64,000 bases of DNA from Chamaelirium japonicum (GCA_947650365.1 OX393556.1:79156079-79220078); one strand, 5' to 3'. Shown: positions 32,855 to 46,279, numbered from the stretch's first letter. Notes: generated from the letters alone by a model not told the origin. A program made the numbers and translations.

Positions 32855-34159
32855 TGTTAGTGGTATTGTACATTGTAGAATAGGAACTCGATCATGTACA
32901 TGCCATGCTTATAAATGGGCTAGGCCCATTGGCCTAATGAAAAGACTAATCCTGATCCCCAAAACCCTAGCCTCCCTATCTAGCTCTCTCTACCTCGATC
33001 TATGCTAGGAATGCTGTGTAACATGGTGTCAGAACGGGTTCATCCCTCCGACACAGCCTCCGTCAGATCGGATCCCGTCCGACCCCGGCCAAGCTTCCCT
33101 CCGATGCCACTTCGAGCTCCCTTCCGATCGATGAGATCTAGATCTGAGGTCAATCTGCAGCGACGTTGATCTCTTCTCCGACATCGCAACGTCACATCTC
33201 CTTCGGCGAGCTCCTGCGGCAGATCCAACTCTTCTGACGAGCTCCTCTCCTCACCTGATCACTGAGCTTCGCTTCTTCGACAGCCTCACCTCTGATCTAA
33301 AGATCCGTCACATGCCTTCTTCTCTGACGTCACTGGCCGGCCTGCGATCTCTAATCTTGGAACAGATCTTCCCGCCGGATCTGCCATCAATCTGCTGCAT
33401 TGACAAATCTCCATGGATCTGCATCGAGCGACATCGAACCCATGCCAATCCGGTCTCTTCTCCGACTGACGCAAGGATCTCCACCAGATCTTCAAACTCC
33501 TGCAGATCTTGAAGGATCTTGGAGGATCTCCACTAGATCTTTGAACCCTGGAAGATCTTAAAGGATCCGCGTATGATTCGAGCTCGGCTTTGGAGCCTTG
33601 AGCCGCACCACATACCCAATCCCCGGTGGGCTTTTGCGGTATTTGCTACTTCGCGCTCCGCTTTGGAGCCTCGAGCCGCACCCCCTACCGCCTCAGGCAC
33701 CTTACAGGTCGCCGCATCGCCTGCTCACCATGGCCGCTCGTAAGATCCCTCCACCCCTCCGCTCTGAGGGAGTTCGAGGACCTGCCCCTATGCCTCGTCT
33801 TCCGGTGTGACCTGCTCCACTGTGTTTCCTCCTGGCGCTACCACCATCCCTCTCACAGGGATCCTCTCCGGGGCCTCGCACCACATGACACCCGATGCTA
33901 GCTTCACTACTTACAACATGTCACCCTGCACCGCATGGACATCCCTGCGATACGCACTGCCGATGGTTCTTCTCTAACCATCTCGTAGTGTGGATCAATC
34001 ACCACGACCATGGAGCCCAGCGGCCGCTTTTCTTACCCTCTGTGCTACATGTCTCTCAGCTTTGCATGCAGTTTATCTTCATTAGCAGCCTTTGCGACTC
34101 TGGTTGTGTTGTGACATTCACTTCCTCCTCCCGTGCTGCATAGGATCCATGTACCGGAT

Positions 34160-36797
34160 GGATGTTTGGAGCCGATCGTAGAGTAAATGGATTGTACCAC
34201 CTGGAATACCTCCACCTTCCTCCACCTCCCCTCCTCCTGGTTTCTATGGAACTGCCTCTCCCTGATGCTAACCATTGTTACAAACGACTCGGCCATTTTT
34301 CTAAACCTCGACTTAGAAAATTATTCCTGACTGGAGCTCTAGGTCAAGGCCCTTTCTCCTCTTTATCTACCTGCATTGGTTGCAAGCTTATCAAAGCTAC
34401 CACCTTTTCTTTTTCCTTGAGTGTTTCTCAGAGTTGTGCTCCATTTGACTCGGTACGTGCACTCCAATATCTGGGGATCAACGCCTCTTCCTTCGATGTG
34501 TGGTTATCACTACTAAATCTCTTTTGTCGATAACTTCAGTCGGTACACTTAGATTTACCTCCTCCAGCATCTCTTTGAGGTTCCCCAAGTTTATCAGATC
34601 ATTGCCTCGATATTCCACACACAGTTCGGTTATCGTATCAAGACCTTTTAGTCTAATTGTACCCTCGAGTACCTCTATACTGCTATGCAAACTCTTCTTC
34701 AGTTCTATGTGACCCTTTTCCAATACTTATGCCTCAGATTCACTAGCAAAACGAAGTAGCAAAGAGGAAACACCGTCATATCCTTGAGACAACGCATGCT
34801 CTTCTTCTCTCTGCTTCCGTTTCTCGCACCTTTTAGGCTGAGACTTTCTTAACCTCGGTCAACCTCATCAATATCGCCCCTTCATCTGTCCTTCCGGGTG
34901 GTGTGTCCCCTGATGAGTGTCTTTTCTCCTCTCCTCCTGGCAACAGTATGCTTCGTTCTTTTGGGTGCACATGCTTTGTCTTCTTTTCACCCCACGAGCA
35001 TAAAAAACTGTTCGAAATGTTAGTTAAGTATGTCCTTTTGAAGATCAATTCCGAGCATAAGAGGTATCATTGCTATGTCCCCTTGACTCGTCGCCTTCGC
35101 ATGTCTTGGCACGTCTCCTTTGTCAAGGATGCCCCTTTCTACTCGATTACAACTCGTGACCTCACCTTTCTCGAGACTCCTCCTACCCTGTCTCTGACTC
35201 TTGAGCTTCTTCCACCACCTCTTTCGTCCTTTGCCTCTCCCCATATTTCTAGAGACACTTCTATGACCTCTTACACAGACACCTCTCCTCTTTCATACCC
35301 TCCTCTTCTTCATCAGCAATTAGTTCCTCTAGTACTCCTAGTATACCTGACACCTCTGGTACTCTATCTGTTTCGCCCAGCCAGTCTCCACTGGTCATGG
35401 ATCCTTGCTCATCATCTCGCTACCCTCAGTATGAGCATCGCCCACCTAATCACTTTAACTTTAGATTTGGGCCATCTGATTATTTTGGTCTTACCACCGT
35501 CATCTCCTACTCGCTACAGTTTACTGCTTTTCTTATTGCCCTCCACTCTGACCAAAAACCTCGGTCATATCGGAAGGCCGACAAGTTCCCTTAATGGCAG
35601 TAGGCCATAGACAAGGAATTCCAGGTTTTAATTTGAGCAGACTTAGACTTGGGACATCGTTCCCCTTTCTGCAAATGTTGAGCCTGTCAGTTGTCGCTAG
35701 GTCTACAAGGTCAAGCAACAACCTGATGGATCCATTGAGTGGCATAAAGCTCGGTTGGTGGCCCGTGGTTTCACTAAGAAATACGGGATAGACTATGAGA
35801 CCTTCTTGCTCATCGCTTAGATGACCACAGTTCGTGCCCTCTTGGCGGTTGCCACAGTTCATCACTGGCCTCTTCTTCAGATGGACATGAAGAATACCTT
35901 TCTTCACGGTGACCTTTCAAAAGTCGTCTACATGCAGCCGCTGCCCATTCAGTACACTCTTCCTCAACATGTTTGCCATCTTTGCCGAGCCATCTAATGC
36001 TTAAGCAGGCTTCTCGTGTTTGGTTTGAGTACTTTTGGCATGCCCTCACTGAGGTCGGCTTCGTTGAGAGTTCACAGGACCACTCATTGTTTATGCAATT
36101 CTCTTCTCAGGGTCGGGCGATACTCCTATTGTATGTTGATGACATGATCATCCCAGGTGATGACTCTGCTGCCATAAGCTCTCTTCAGCAATATCTCCGA
36201 CACCGGTTCCAGATGAAGGATTTAGATCCTCTTCACTACTTTCTCGGGCTTAAGATCGCTCATAGAGAGCAAGGGATTCTGCTCTCCCAGTAGAAATACA
36301 CCGTTGACATTCTTAGTCAAGCTGCTTTTTCCGATGATCGCTCTGCTGCTACTCCACATAAGCTTCACATGAAGTTTCATCCCATAGACAGTGAGCCTTT
36401 CCTAGACCCTACTCTGTACCGGCAGATCGTTAGTCAGTTGGTCTACCTTTGCATCACCCGGCTCGACATTGCTCACGCAGTCAGTATCTTCAGCCAGTTC
36501 CTCGACGTCCCTTACTCTGCTCACTGCATTGCTCTCCATCAGATTCTTTGTTATCTCAGAGGAACCAACACTCAGTCACTCTTTCTATCCTCGACTTCAT
36601 ATCTAGTCCTACATGCCTACTAGGATGTTAATTGGGGCAGGGATCTGACTACTCATCGATCGACTACTGGCTACTACTTGTTTCTTGGAGACTCTTTCAT
36701 CTCATAACGCAACAAGAAGCAGAGCATTGTCTCCTCTAATACCAAGGAGGAGTTTCGAGCCATGGCTTTTACCACCAAAGAGATAGTTTACTTACGA
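34160..36797 (+). pseudogene. Copia pol remains (integrase, RT, first part of RNase H)
   Basis: GAG-pre-integrase similarity is seen at 34162-34450 (HCYKRLGHFSKPRL, CIGCKLIKATTF), the integrase C-terminal part at 34903-35160 (LRSFGCTCFVFF), and RT at about 35750-36293 with the catalytic YVDDMI. RNase H begins near 36590. Frames shift repeatedly; no full product is possible. Confidence 0.85.
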
Positions 36798-37575
36798 TGT
36801 AACATTCATCCCAAATACACAAGATATTATCTGCTTTGCCCGTACTTGCATGGGAACTTTCCAAGAGGGTCACCCATCCTAGTATTACTCTTGATCGAGC
36901 ATGCTTAACTATGGAGTTCTTAAGAAATCCATAGCGGCGCACGGTTTTAAAACGCATCTTCTATGTTTGGGAGGAAAAATTATATAAGTAGCTCAGGATC
37001 TCCTTCTTTTCAGGCCTTGTGGAACTAACTCGTGGCCGTGTTCATCTCACCTTACCTCATCCATCTTGGCATCACAGCCTCAGAAGTCTTGGCTCTTGGT
37101 TGGGGTTGGCAATGGGTCGTGTCGGGTCGGGTTCGTGTCGTGTCCAAAACCCCTAGACCCGAACCCGACCCGTTTAACTAATCATGTCTAGATTCTAAAT
37201 CTATACCCGACCCGTTTATAAACGGGTAGAACCGATAAGACCCGTTTATCACACGGGTTTATTCAGTTGACCCGATCCCCGATCCAACTTAACCCGACAT
37301 TACTCGATAGACCTGCTGATACTATATATTATAGTATTGGATTGTGGGTAGACTCGACCCGACCCGACCCAACATGACCTGGTGAATTTTAAACGGGTCT
37401 TCCCGATTCTACCGTGTCTAGATCCTAAACCTGGACCCGACCCATTTATTAAACGGTTCTAATGTGTCGACCTGTTTACGACCTGAACCCATTTAGCCCT
37501 GACCCAGACCAGTTAACTTCGTGTCGGGTCTGCCGTGTCGGGTTCGAAATTGTCAGCCCTACGCTTGGTTATCAC
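36798..37575 (-). repeat. Cassandra (TRIM) LTR C1, interrupted by MITE copy B
   Basis: Ends TGTAACATTC at 36798 (TGTTACA on the minus strand). Positions 36848-36920 are a diverged 5S rRNA segment, inverted: CTTAACTATGGAGTTCTTA, ACCCATCCTAGTATTACTC correspond to the 5S A-box and the AGTAGTAC/GGATGGGTG region. A 5S domain inside the LTR is diagnostic of Cassandra. The MITE at 37101-37561 splits the LTR near its start; the last LTR bases and a polypurine run (CCACCCCCCTTA inverted) follow. Confidence 0.85.
37101..37561. mobile_element. hAT-type MITE, copy B (461 bp), inside Cassandra LTR
   Basis: Ends TGGGGTTGGCAATGGGTCGT and TTGTCAGCCCTA are inverted repeats. Flanks CTCTTGGT (37093-37100) and CGCTTGGT (37562-37569) match at 7 of 8 bases, as expected for hAT. 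The GACCCGT/ACGGGTC interior matches copy A in inverse orientation. Confidence 0.82.
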
Positions 37576-37653
37576 AATCCACCCCCCTTAAGGGCTACAC
37601 ATCCATGTATAGGACCCCTCAATTGCGAGAAGAATTTGGCTCGGATACCATTT
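37576..37653 (-). other. Cassandra internal region and primer-binding site
   Basis: Only about 80 bp separate the two LTRs, typical of a TRIM with no coding capacity. Reading minus, LTR end TGTTACA is followed by AAATGGTATCCGAGCC, a Met-tRNA-type primer-binding site; CCCTTAAGGGGGGTGG is the polypurine tract. Confidence 0.8.
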
Positions 37654-37950
37654 TGTAACATCCATCCCAAATATAAAAGATATTATCTGCTTTTCTTGTG
37701 CTTGTATGAGAACTTCCCAGGGGGTTACCCATACTAGTACTACTCTCATCCGAGCATGCTTAACTACGAAGTTCTTACGAAATCCATAGCGGCACACGGT
37801 TTTAAAACACGTTTTATATGTTTGGGTGAGATAATTATATTAGTAGCTCAATCAGGATCTCCTTCTCTCCAGGCCATGTGGGACTAACTTGTGGTCTTGT
37901 ACACCTTACCTCACCTTATCTATCTTGGCATCACAACCTCAGGAGTTAGC
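37654..37950 (-). repeat. Cassandra LTR C2 (5' LTR of the minus-strand copy)
   Basis: Collinear with C1 from TGTAACATCCATCCC through a 5S-like segment at 37700-37777 (CTAGTACTACTCTCATCCGA, AGCATGCTTAACTACGAAG) to ATCTTGGCATCACAACC. Similarity to C1 and C3 stops near 37950, so its outer end is missing or replaced. Confidence 0.8.
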
Positions 37951-38940
37951 CTGAAATTTCGGACTAAGGAGAGAGAGTCCAAAACTCAAGCTTGATCTAT
38001 AGAAAGATAAATAGAAGCAACAGAGGTTAACAATAAACCAATAACCGAGTCCACTAAACATAATAACCAATGTCTCAAGTCCAAGTACATTATCAAGAAT
38101 TAAAGAACTTTACAAAAATAAAAGACAAAAAGGAAATTACAGTTATCACTCCTACCCTCGCTAACTCCTGCATCACGCTAGCTACTACTCCTATTAGAAC
38201 TAGAACTGTGGTCGTGTTCCTAACGCTCCACCTATAGATGAAAACTTGGGGGAGAGAAAAACAACAAACAACTCCCCATGAGTACGTACGATTACTTAGT
38301 GGTCCTAAGAAAAAAACAAGTAGAAGTAACTATATACAACAATATATTTATAATAACTTTACTTCTATAAAAACTAACAATAAAAGAACGAGTAATTGCA
38401 AGAGAAGTACTGTGAAGGAATTGTAACAAACTACAACCAGAATGTACTACAAATCTAAGTTAAGTACTCTACTCTACAGTATCCACTTATTATTTACTTG
38501 ATTCTAACAAACGATTCCCTCATGAGGCGACCCATATCACTTCATGAGAGAACTCATTATCCTATATTTTAGGTTGTGGAAAGAATTCCCTCATGAGGCG
38601 TCCCATTTCGCTTCATGAGAGAAATTTCTAAAGTGAGTGAAACAGAAAACAGAAAGAGAGAAGAAAAGGCCGGAGAAAACATAAGAAGTGAGCACACGAT
38701 TTTTATGGTCCCGATGACTTACTATAGCACTAAGAGAGAAATCAGAGGGAAATATACTCTATCCTTCTGTATACTAAAAGGGAAAAGAAGTGTGCACAAA
38801 TAAAGTATCATATTGCACCCAAGTGACCAAGTGGGGTTTCTCGACTCTCACTGTGGAGCAACTCTGACCCAACTTACTTTTTTTGGAATAAATTTCAGGA
38901 CTGGGCTAACTAAATTTGTCCTAAACTTGTCCCTACCAAT
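37951..38940. other. Unclassified DNA between Cassandra and CACTA
   Basis: No coding sequence. A unit GATTCCCTCATGAGGCG...CTTCATGAGAGAA occurs twice (about 38512 and 38583), each an inverted repeat around TCATGA. The composition looks like part of an LTR, but I could not assign it. Confidence 0.4.
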
Positions 38941-39410
38941 CACTACAAAAAAAACAGTTATTACCGACGGACAATATCCGTCGGTAATATTAACATTCCG
39001 TCGGTAATGTTCTATAGCGACGGAAGATATTTCCGTCGCTGGCTGTCGGGAAAAAAGGCGTCGGGGAAAACAATACGACGGACCAAATATTACCGTCGGT
39101 AATAATAATTAATACCGACGGTAATATTAAAGCCGTCGGTAATATTTAATCAATTAAAAATTAATATAATATATTATTACCGACGAAACTTAAGAATCCG
39201 TCGGTAATATATAAGCATTTTACCGACGGTTATGGTCTATACTGTCGGTAATACTATATATATTACCGACGAATATATATATTGCCCGTCGGTAATAATA
39301 TATATATTACCGACGGATATTATATGCCGTCGGCAAATTGTTTATAATTTAAAAAAAATAAAAACATTATTACCGACGGAATAATTAATTTCCGTCGGTA
39401 ATAAGTATGT
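38941..39410. repeat. CACTA left terminal and subterminal repeats
   Basis: About fifteen TACCGACGG or CCGTCGGTA motifs, mostly paired as short hairpins of the form TTACCGACGGA...TCCGTCGGTAA. In En/Spm, such subterminal motifs bind TNPA. 39410-39670 is AT-rich with ATTACCACAATTTAT repeats. Confidence 0.88.
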
Positions 39411-39676
39411 TTTTTTTTAATAAATTTACCTAAATAATGTTATTTAATTCCTGTGATTTACAACAATACCACAATATATTACCACAATTTATCAAATATT
39501 ACCACAATTTATAAAATATTACCGTAAATTTTAAAATATTACCTAAATTGATAAAAAATTACAACAAATTATCAAATATTACCACAGTACCCGGCCGACA
39601 ATTATAGACAAGAACAAAAAATAACCACATATTAGAAAATAATATTTACACAATTCAGAACTGAGAGATGATACAT

Positions 39677-39865
39677 GCCCTATCTCAACCACCCCCGCCC
39701 GCCACCAACGCTGGTGCTCTCATCGATCCCCTGACGCCGCCCTATTTCAACCACCCCCGCCCACCACCAACGCTGGTGCTCTCATCGATCCCCTGACGCC
39801 GCCCTATCTCAACCACGCCCGCCCACCACCAACGCTCTCTCATCGATCCCCTGACGCCGCCCTGC
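39677..39865. repeat. 62-bp tandem repeat, three copies
   Basis: Unit GCCCTATCTCAACCACCCCC through CATCGATCCCCTGACGCC starts at 39677, 39739 and 39801; the third copy is 4 bp shorter. It is GC-rich in an AT-rich surround. Confidence 0.85.
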
Positions 39866-39914
39866 TCTTGTAATTAATATGTATTTGTTAAAAAAATGGT
39901 TTATATCTATAACT

Positions 39915-42900
39915 GAGTCTAAGCGTTAAAAAATGATAAGTTAGCGTGTTTCGGTTTTGAAATAGGTTTGGATTCGATCGGATCGGCATCCGATAATTCG
40001 AAGTTAGAATTATTCCGTATTTCGGACTTCCGAGCGGGTTCTAATTGGATATTTGACCAATTTATGCTCCGATTCACCGATTTAGAGTCTAAGTGTTGGA
40101 AAATCATAACTTAGCATGTTTCGGATATGAAATAAGTTTGGATTCGATCCGATCGTCATCGGATCGGCATCCGATAATTCGAAATTGGAATTATTCCGTA
40201 TTTCGGACTTGCGAGCGGGTTCTAATTGGATATTTGACCAATTTACGATTCGATTCACCGATTTAGAGTCTAAGTGTTGGAAAATCATAAGTTAGCGTGT
40301 TTCGGATATGAAATAGCTAGGTTTGGATTCGATCGGATCGTCATCGGATCGGCATCCGATAATTCGAACTTGGAATTATTCCGTATTTTGGACTTGCGAA
40401 CGAGTTCTAATTGGATATTTGACCAATTTACGCTCCGATTCACCGATTTAGAGTCTAAGTGTTGGAAAATCATAACTTAGCGTGTTTCGGATATGAAATA
40501 GGTTTGGATTTGATCCGATCGTCATCGGATCGGCATCCGATAATTCGAAGTTGGAATTATTCCGTATTTCGGACTTGCGAGCGAGTTCTAATTGGATATT
40601 TGACCAATTTACGCTCCGATTCACCGATTTAGAGTCAAAGTGTTGGAAAATCATAACTTAGCGTGTTTCGGATATGAAATAGGTTTGGATTCGATCCGAT
40701 CGTCATCGGATCGGCATCCGATAATTCGAACTTGGAATTATTCCGTATTTCGGACTTGCGAGCGGGTTCTAATTGGATATTTGACCAATTTATGATCCGA
40801 TTCACCGATTTAGAGTCTAAGTGTTGGAAAATCATAACTTAGCGTGTTTCGGATATGAAATAGCTAGGTTTGGATTCGATCGGATCGTCATCGGATCGGC
40901 ATCCGATAATTCGAAGTTGTAATTATTCCGTATTTTGGACTTGCGAGCGAGTTCTAATTGGATATTTGACCAATTTACGCTCCGATTCACCGATTTAGAG
41001 TCTAAGTGTTGGAAAAGCATAACTTAGCGGGTTTCGGATATGAAATAGGTTTGGATTCGATCCGATCATCATCGGATCGGCATCCGATAATTCAAAGTTG
41101 GAATTATTCCGTATTTCGGACTTGCGAGAGGGTTCTAATTGGATATTTGACCAATTTACGCTCCGATTCACCGATTTAGAGTCTAAGTGTTGGAAAATCA
41201 TAACTTAGCGTGTTTCGGATATGAAATAGGTTTGGATTCGATCCGATCCTCATCGGATCAGCATCCGATAATTCGAAGTTGGAATTATTCCGTATTTCGG
41301 ACTTGCGAGCGAGTTCTAATTGGATATTTGACCAATTTAAGCTCCGATTCACCGATTTAGAGTCTAAGTGTTGGAAAATCACAACTTAGCGTGTTTCGGA
41401 TATGAAATAGCTTTGGATTCGATCCGATCGTCATCGGATCGGCATCCGATAATTCGAACTTGGAATTATTCCGTATTTCGGACTTGCGAGCGGGTTCTAA
41501 TTGGATATTTGACCAATTTACGTTCCGATTCACCGATTTAGAGTCTAAGTGTTGGAAAATCATAACTTAGCGTGTTTCGGATATGAAATAGGTTTGGATT
41601 CGATCCGATCGTCATCAGATCGGCATCCGATAATTCGAACTTGGAATTATTCCGTATTTCGGACTTGCGAGCGGGTTCTAATTGGATATTTGACCAATTT
41701 ACGATCCGATTCACCGATTTAGAGTCTAAGTGGTTGAAAATCATAAGTTAGCGTGTTTCGGATATGAAATAGGTTTGGATTCGATCCGATCGTCATCGGA
41801 TCGGCATCCGATAATTCAAACTTGGAATTATTCCGTATTTCGGACTTGCGAGCGGATTCTAATTGGATATTTGACCAATTTACGTTCCGATTCACCGATT
41901 TAGAGTCTAAGTGTTGGAAAATCATAACTTAGCGTGTTTCGGATATGAAATAGCTAGGTTTGGATTCGATCCGATCGTCATCGGATCGGCATCCGATAAT
42001 TCGAACTTGGAATTATTTCGTATTTCGGACTTGCGAGCGGGTTCTAATTGGATATTTGACCAATTTACGATCCGATTCACCGATTTAGAGTCTAAGTGTT
42101 GGAAAATCATAACTTAGCGTGTTTCGGATATGAAATAGGTTTGGATTCGATCCGATCGTCATCGGATCGGCATCCGATAATTCGAAGTTGGAATTATTCC
42201 GTATTTTGGACTTGCGAGCGAGTTCTAATTGGATATTTGACCAATTTACGCTCCGATTCACTGATTTAGAGTCTAAGTGTTAGAAAATCATAACTTAGCG
42301 TGTTTCGGATATGAAATAGGTTTGGATTCGATCCGATCGTCATCGGATCGGCATCCGATAATTCGAAGTTGGAATTATTCCGTATTTCGGACTTGCGAGC
42401 GGGTTCTAATTGGATATTCGACCAATTTACGCTCCGATTCACCGATTTAGAGTCTAAGTGTTGGAAAATCATAACTTAGCATGTTTCGGATATGAAATAG
42501 GTTTGGATTTGATCCGATCGTCATCGGATCGGCATCCGATAATTCGAAGTTGGAATTATTCCGTATTTCGGACTTGCGAGCGAGTTCTAATTGGATATTT
42601 GACCAATTTACGCTCCGATTCACCGATTTAGAGTCTAAGTGTTGGAAAATCATAACTTAGCGTGTTTCGGATATGAAATAGGTTTGGATTCGATCCGATC
42701 GTCATCGGATCGGCATCCGATAATTCGAACTTGGAATTATTCCGTATTTCGGACTTGCGAGCGGGTTCTAATTGGATATTTGACCAATTTACGTTCCGAT
42801 TCACCGATTTAGAGTCTAAGTGTTGGAAAATCATAACTTAGCGTGTTTCGGATATGAAATAGGTTTGGATTCGATCCGATCGTCATCGGATCAGCATCCG

Positions 42901-44185
42901 ATAATTCGAACTTGGAATTATTCCATATTTCGGACTTGCGAGCGGGTTCTAATTGGATATTTGACCAATTTACGATCCGATTCACCGATTTAGAGTCTAA
43001 GTGTTGGAAAATTATAACTTAGCGTATTTCGGATATGAAATAGCTAGGTTTGGATTCGATCGGATCGTCATCGGATCGGCATTCGATAATTCGAAGTTGG
43101 AATTATTCCGTATTTCGGACTTGCGAGCGGGTTCTAATTGGATATTTGACCAATTTACGCTCCGATTCACCGATTTAGAGTCTAAGTGTTGGAAAATCAT
43201 AACTTAGCTTGTTTCGGATATGAAATAGGTTTGGATTCGATCCGATCGTCATCGGATCGGCATCCGATAATTCGAAGTTGGAATTATTCCGTATTTCAGA
43301 CTTGCGAGCGAGTTCTAATTGGATATTTGACCATTTTACGCTCCGATTCACCGATTTAGAGTCTAAGTGTTGGAAAATCATAACTTAGCGTGTTTCGGAT
43401 ATGAAATAGGTTTGGATTCGATCCGATCATCATCGGATCGGCATCCGATAATTCGAACTTGGAATTATTCCGTATTTCGGACTTGCGAGCGGGTTCTAAT
43501 TGGATATTTGACCAATTTACGTTCCGATTCACCGATTTAGAGTCTAAGTGTTGGAAAATCATAACTTAGCGTGTTTTAGGATATGAAATAGGTTTGGATT
43601 CGATCCGATCGTCATCGGATCGGCATCCGATAATTCGAAGTTGGAATTATTCCGTATTTCGGACTTGCGAGCGGGTTCTAATTGGATATTTGACCAATTT
43701 ACGATCCGATTCACCGATTTAGAGTCTAAGTGTTGGAAAATCATAAGTTAGCGTGTTTCGGATATGAAATAGGTTTGGATTCGATCCGATCGTCATCGGA
43801 TCGGAATCCGATAATTCGAACTTGGAATTATTTCGTATTTCGGACTTGCGAGCAGGTTCTAATTGGATATTTGACCAATTTACGTTCCGATTCACCGATT
43901 TAGAGTCTAAGTATTGGAAAATCATAACTTAGCGTGTTTCGGATATGAAATAGCTAGGTTTGGATTCGATTCGATCATCATCGGATCGGTATCCGATAAT
44001 TCGAACTTGGAATTATTCTGTATTTCGGACTTACGAGCGGGTTCTAATTGGATATTTGACCAATTTACAATCCGATTCACCGATTTAGAGTCTAAGTGTT
44101 GGAAAATCATAACTTAGCGTGTTTCGGATATGAAATAGCTAGGTTTGGATTCGATCGGATCGTCATCGGATCGGCATCAGATGAG
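39915..44185 (+). repeat. 181-bp satellite, left array, about 24 copies
   Basis: The unit includes GTGTTTCGGATATGAAATAG, GATTCGATCCGATCGTCATC, TTCCGTATTTCGGACTTGCG and CGATTTAGAGTCTAAGTGTT. Spacing is 181 bp with some 185-bp units carrying an extra TAGC. Copies are 90 percent or more alike by eye. Because 181 is not a multiple of three, the 60-68-codon frames it creates overlap and shift phase, so I do not call them genes. A degraded scrap recurs at about 44297-44352. Confidence 0.95.
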
Positions 44186-44426
44186 GGAGATATCCCTCTT
44201 CCAACGAGGCACACTCCTAGCATGATTAAAAAACAAAATTCTATCATTTAAAAGAAAAACAGAGGCTACATCATTACCATGAGAGAGAGAGAAAGACCAT
44301 TTACGATCCGATTTACCGATTTAGAGTCGAAGTGTTAGAAAATCATAAGTGTGATAATATGATCTAAACTCAAATTAGTAAGATTCATATTTTTTTCTAA
44401 TATTATAAAGATTAGTAAGTACCTGA

Positions 44427-46121
44427 TCATGAGGATGAGCCACCGCTAGACCGGTTTATGAATTCATAAAATTTACGCTCCAGTTCCCTGCGAGCTTCTC
44501 TTTCCTCATCGAGGGCCTTCTTCTCCGCCTCAACCCTCTGCTCGAGGGCCTGCCTCTGCTCTCGCTCCGCCTCAATCCTCTGCTCGAGGGCCTGCCTCTG
44601 CTCTCGCTCCGCGTCTAGCACAGACTGCAGCTGAGTGATAGCACCGGTCTGGGTGTCCCGTGCCCTCGAGCGCATACCCTCTCGTCCAAAGTAGGAGGAG
44701 GGCGTGACTCCAAAGCCCGTACAGAGGACACGGCCGTGCGTGGCAGGTCTCAGCACAGTATCCATCGCTGAGTCGACAGATACTGAGCTGGAGGAGGAGC
44801 CGGCCTCGCCCGACGGGGTCACCAGAAGTCGCATCCTCTCCTATATAAAAACAACCAATGATATTCAATGATATTTTATGGCATATGTATAAGAATATAT
44901 TAACAGTAATTTAATTACTTACCACTTGCGAGGCAACCCTGTCGTCCAGAAATGCCCCATCGATACGCCGCCTCCTAGAGGCCTCAAAAAGGTCAATCCT
45001 ATTAGGCTCGTGGCCCAAGGACTGTGTCTGTTGGACATATAAAATAAATAGATGAGTTAATATAACATGTATAGAGCTTTAAATAATAACAATGTTTGTA
45101 TCATTTACCAGCTGCTGGGCAAGCTGGGGCATGGAGGTCCTCCTCTTCACTGGAGCAGGTGTCGTCGAGGCACTTCTATTCTGCTTGCCTATAGCAGATT
45201 TTGCCTGTGTCAATCGATTAAATTTTGAAACATCAATACAAATTTTTAGTATAACATTAAAACAAGTACGAATCAACAAAATTATAATTATACCTGAAAG
45301 CTAGGGGTGGCCCAGTGAGCGACCAAAAACTGTAGAATGTGTAGCGGTGGCGCGTCTCTCGTCCCGGCCGCAGCCTGTACCTCCTCAGCCGGCTGGCCGA
45401 CCAAGTAACCGTAGAGCTGGTAGAGCTCGTGACGGTAATCCCTGTACCGCTCACCCATCGTCTTCCACAAGTCCTCCCGATGGGTGTCGGTTTCCATGTT
45501 CTCCCATTTAAATTTCTCTTGTAAAATCAATTTAGAAACAAGTCATTTTATCAAATCAAATTATAAAGAAGTACGATATTATTCTAAAATGCTTTAATGA
45601 AACTAACGTACCAAAAACTGTTGATACATCCTCTCCTTATAGGATGCATCAATGTTCTTCCACCCCCTTAACCCCACAATCGGGGCATTCCTCTCCTCCC
45701 GTACTATCATGTCGACCCACGTGGCGGCGTCAGAAGCGTGCTCGCCCACAAAGGTCCTACCGCTCCACTGTAGGGACAGCGGCTCGCGTAAGGCCGACAA
45801 GCGCTGGGCCGTCGTCACGCCCCGGTCGCCTACGTGCCTGGTCGACCCTGCAAATAAAAAATACATCAGTACTGAAGAAGTATTTACAACATGTATAAAA
45901 CTTTAGATCTAAACATTACCTGTGGGCGTAGACGCTGTAGCCGAGTGCTGAGCACTGCTCGAAGCTCCGGAGGCTGCGACCACAGCAGGAGCTGGTGTGG
46001 AGAGAGGAACAGCACTACCAGATCCGGACGGCTCAGCCTCGGACCCTGGGGTGGCAGGCGGAGCGCTCCGAGCTACCCCACCCCTGCCTCTGCCTCTACG
46101 AACATATGACCGTGATGCCAT
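44427..46121 (-). CDS. CACTA second protein (TNPA-like, Transposase_24/Ptta family), six exons
   Basis: Exons on the minus strand: 46121-45920, 45847-45612, 45515-45294, 45204-45109, 45027-44923, 44840-44427, all with GT-AG introns and matching phase, giving 424 aa. The N-terminus is basic and Pro/Ala/Ser-rich (MASRSYVRRGRGRGG). The middle carries MVREERNAPIVGLRGWKNID and RYRDYRHELYQLYGYLVGQP. The Transposase_24 core spans exons 4-5 (KRRTSMPQLAQQL, SLGHEPNRIDLFEASRRRRI, DGAFLDDRVASQV). The C-terminus is a strong coiled coil with two 13-residue AEREQRQALEQR(I/V)E units. In En/Spm the TNPA protein binds subterminal repeats and joins the ends; that role is inferred here. No stop or frameshift was seen, unlike its neighbour TNPD. 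It sits between two inverted blocks of the 181-bp satellite. Confidence 0.82.
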
Positions 46122-46129
46122 CTGAAATA

Positions 46130-46275
46130 ATTTAATTTACATATGAAACAGTAAGATTTACATATGAAACAATATGAAACAGTTTGATTTACATATGAAA
46201 CTGTATGATTTACATATGAAACAATATGAAACAATATGAACCCGCTCGCAATATGAAACAATATAAAACAATATG
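46130..46275. repeat. Short TACATATGAAACA repeat, left block
   Basis: Seven or so copies of a roughly 20-bp unit TGATTTACATATGAAACARTA directly upstream of the TNPA-like ATG; a second block lies at 47585-47745. Confidence 0.75.
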
Positions 46276-46279
46276 AAAC

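Noticed and set aside
36848-36920. Functional 5S rRNA gene (also 37700-37777 and 54131-54208)
   Set aside because: Only part of 5S is present, with many changes, and each copy lies inside a Cassandra LTR, the known home of 5S-derived sequence.
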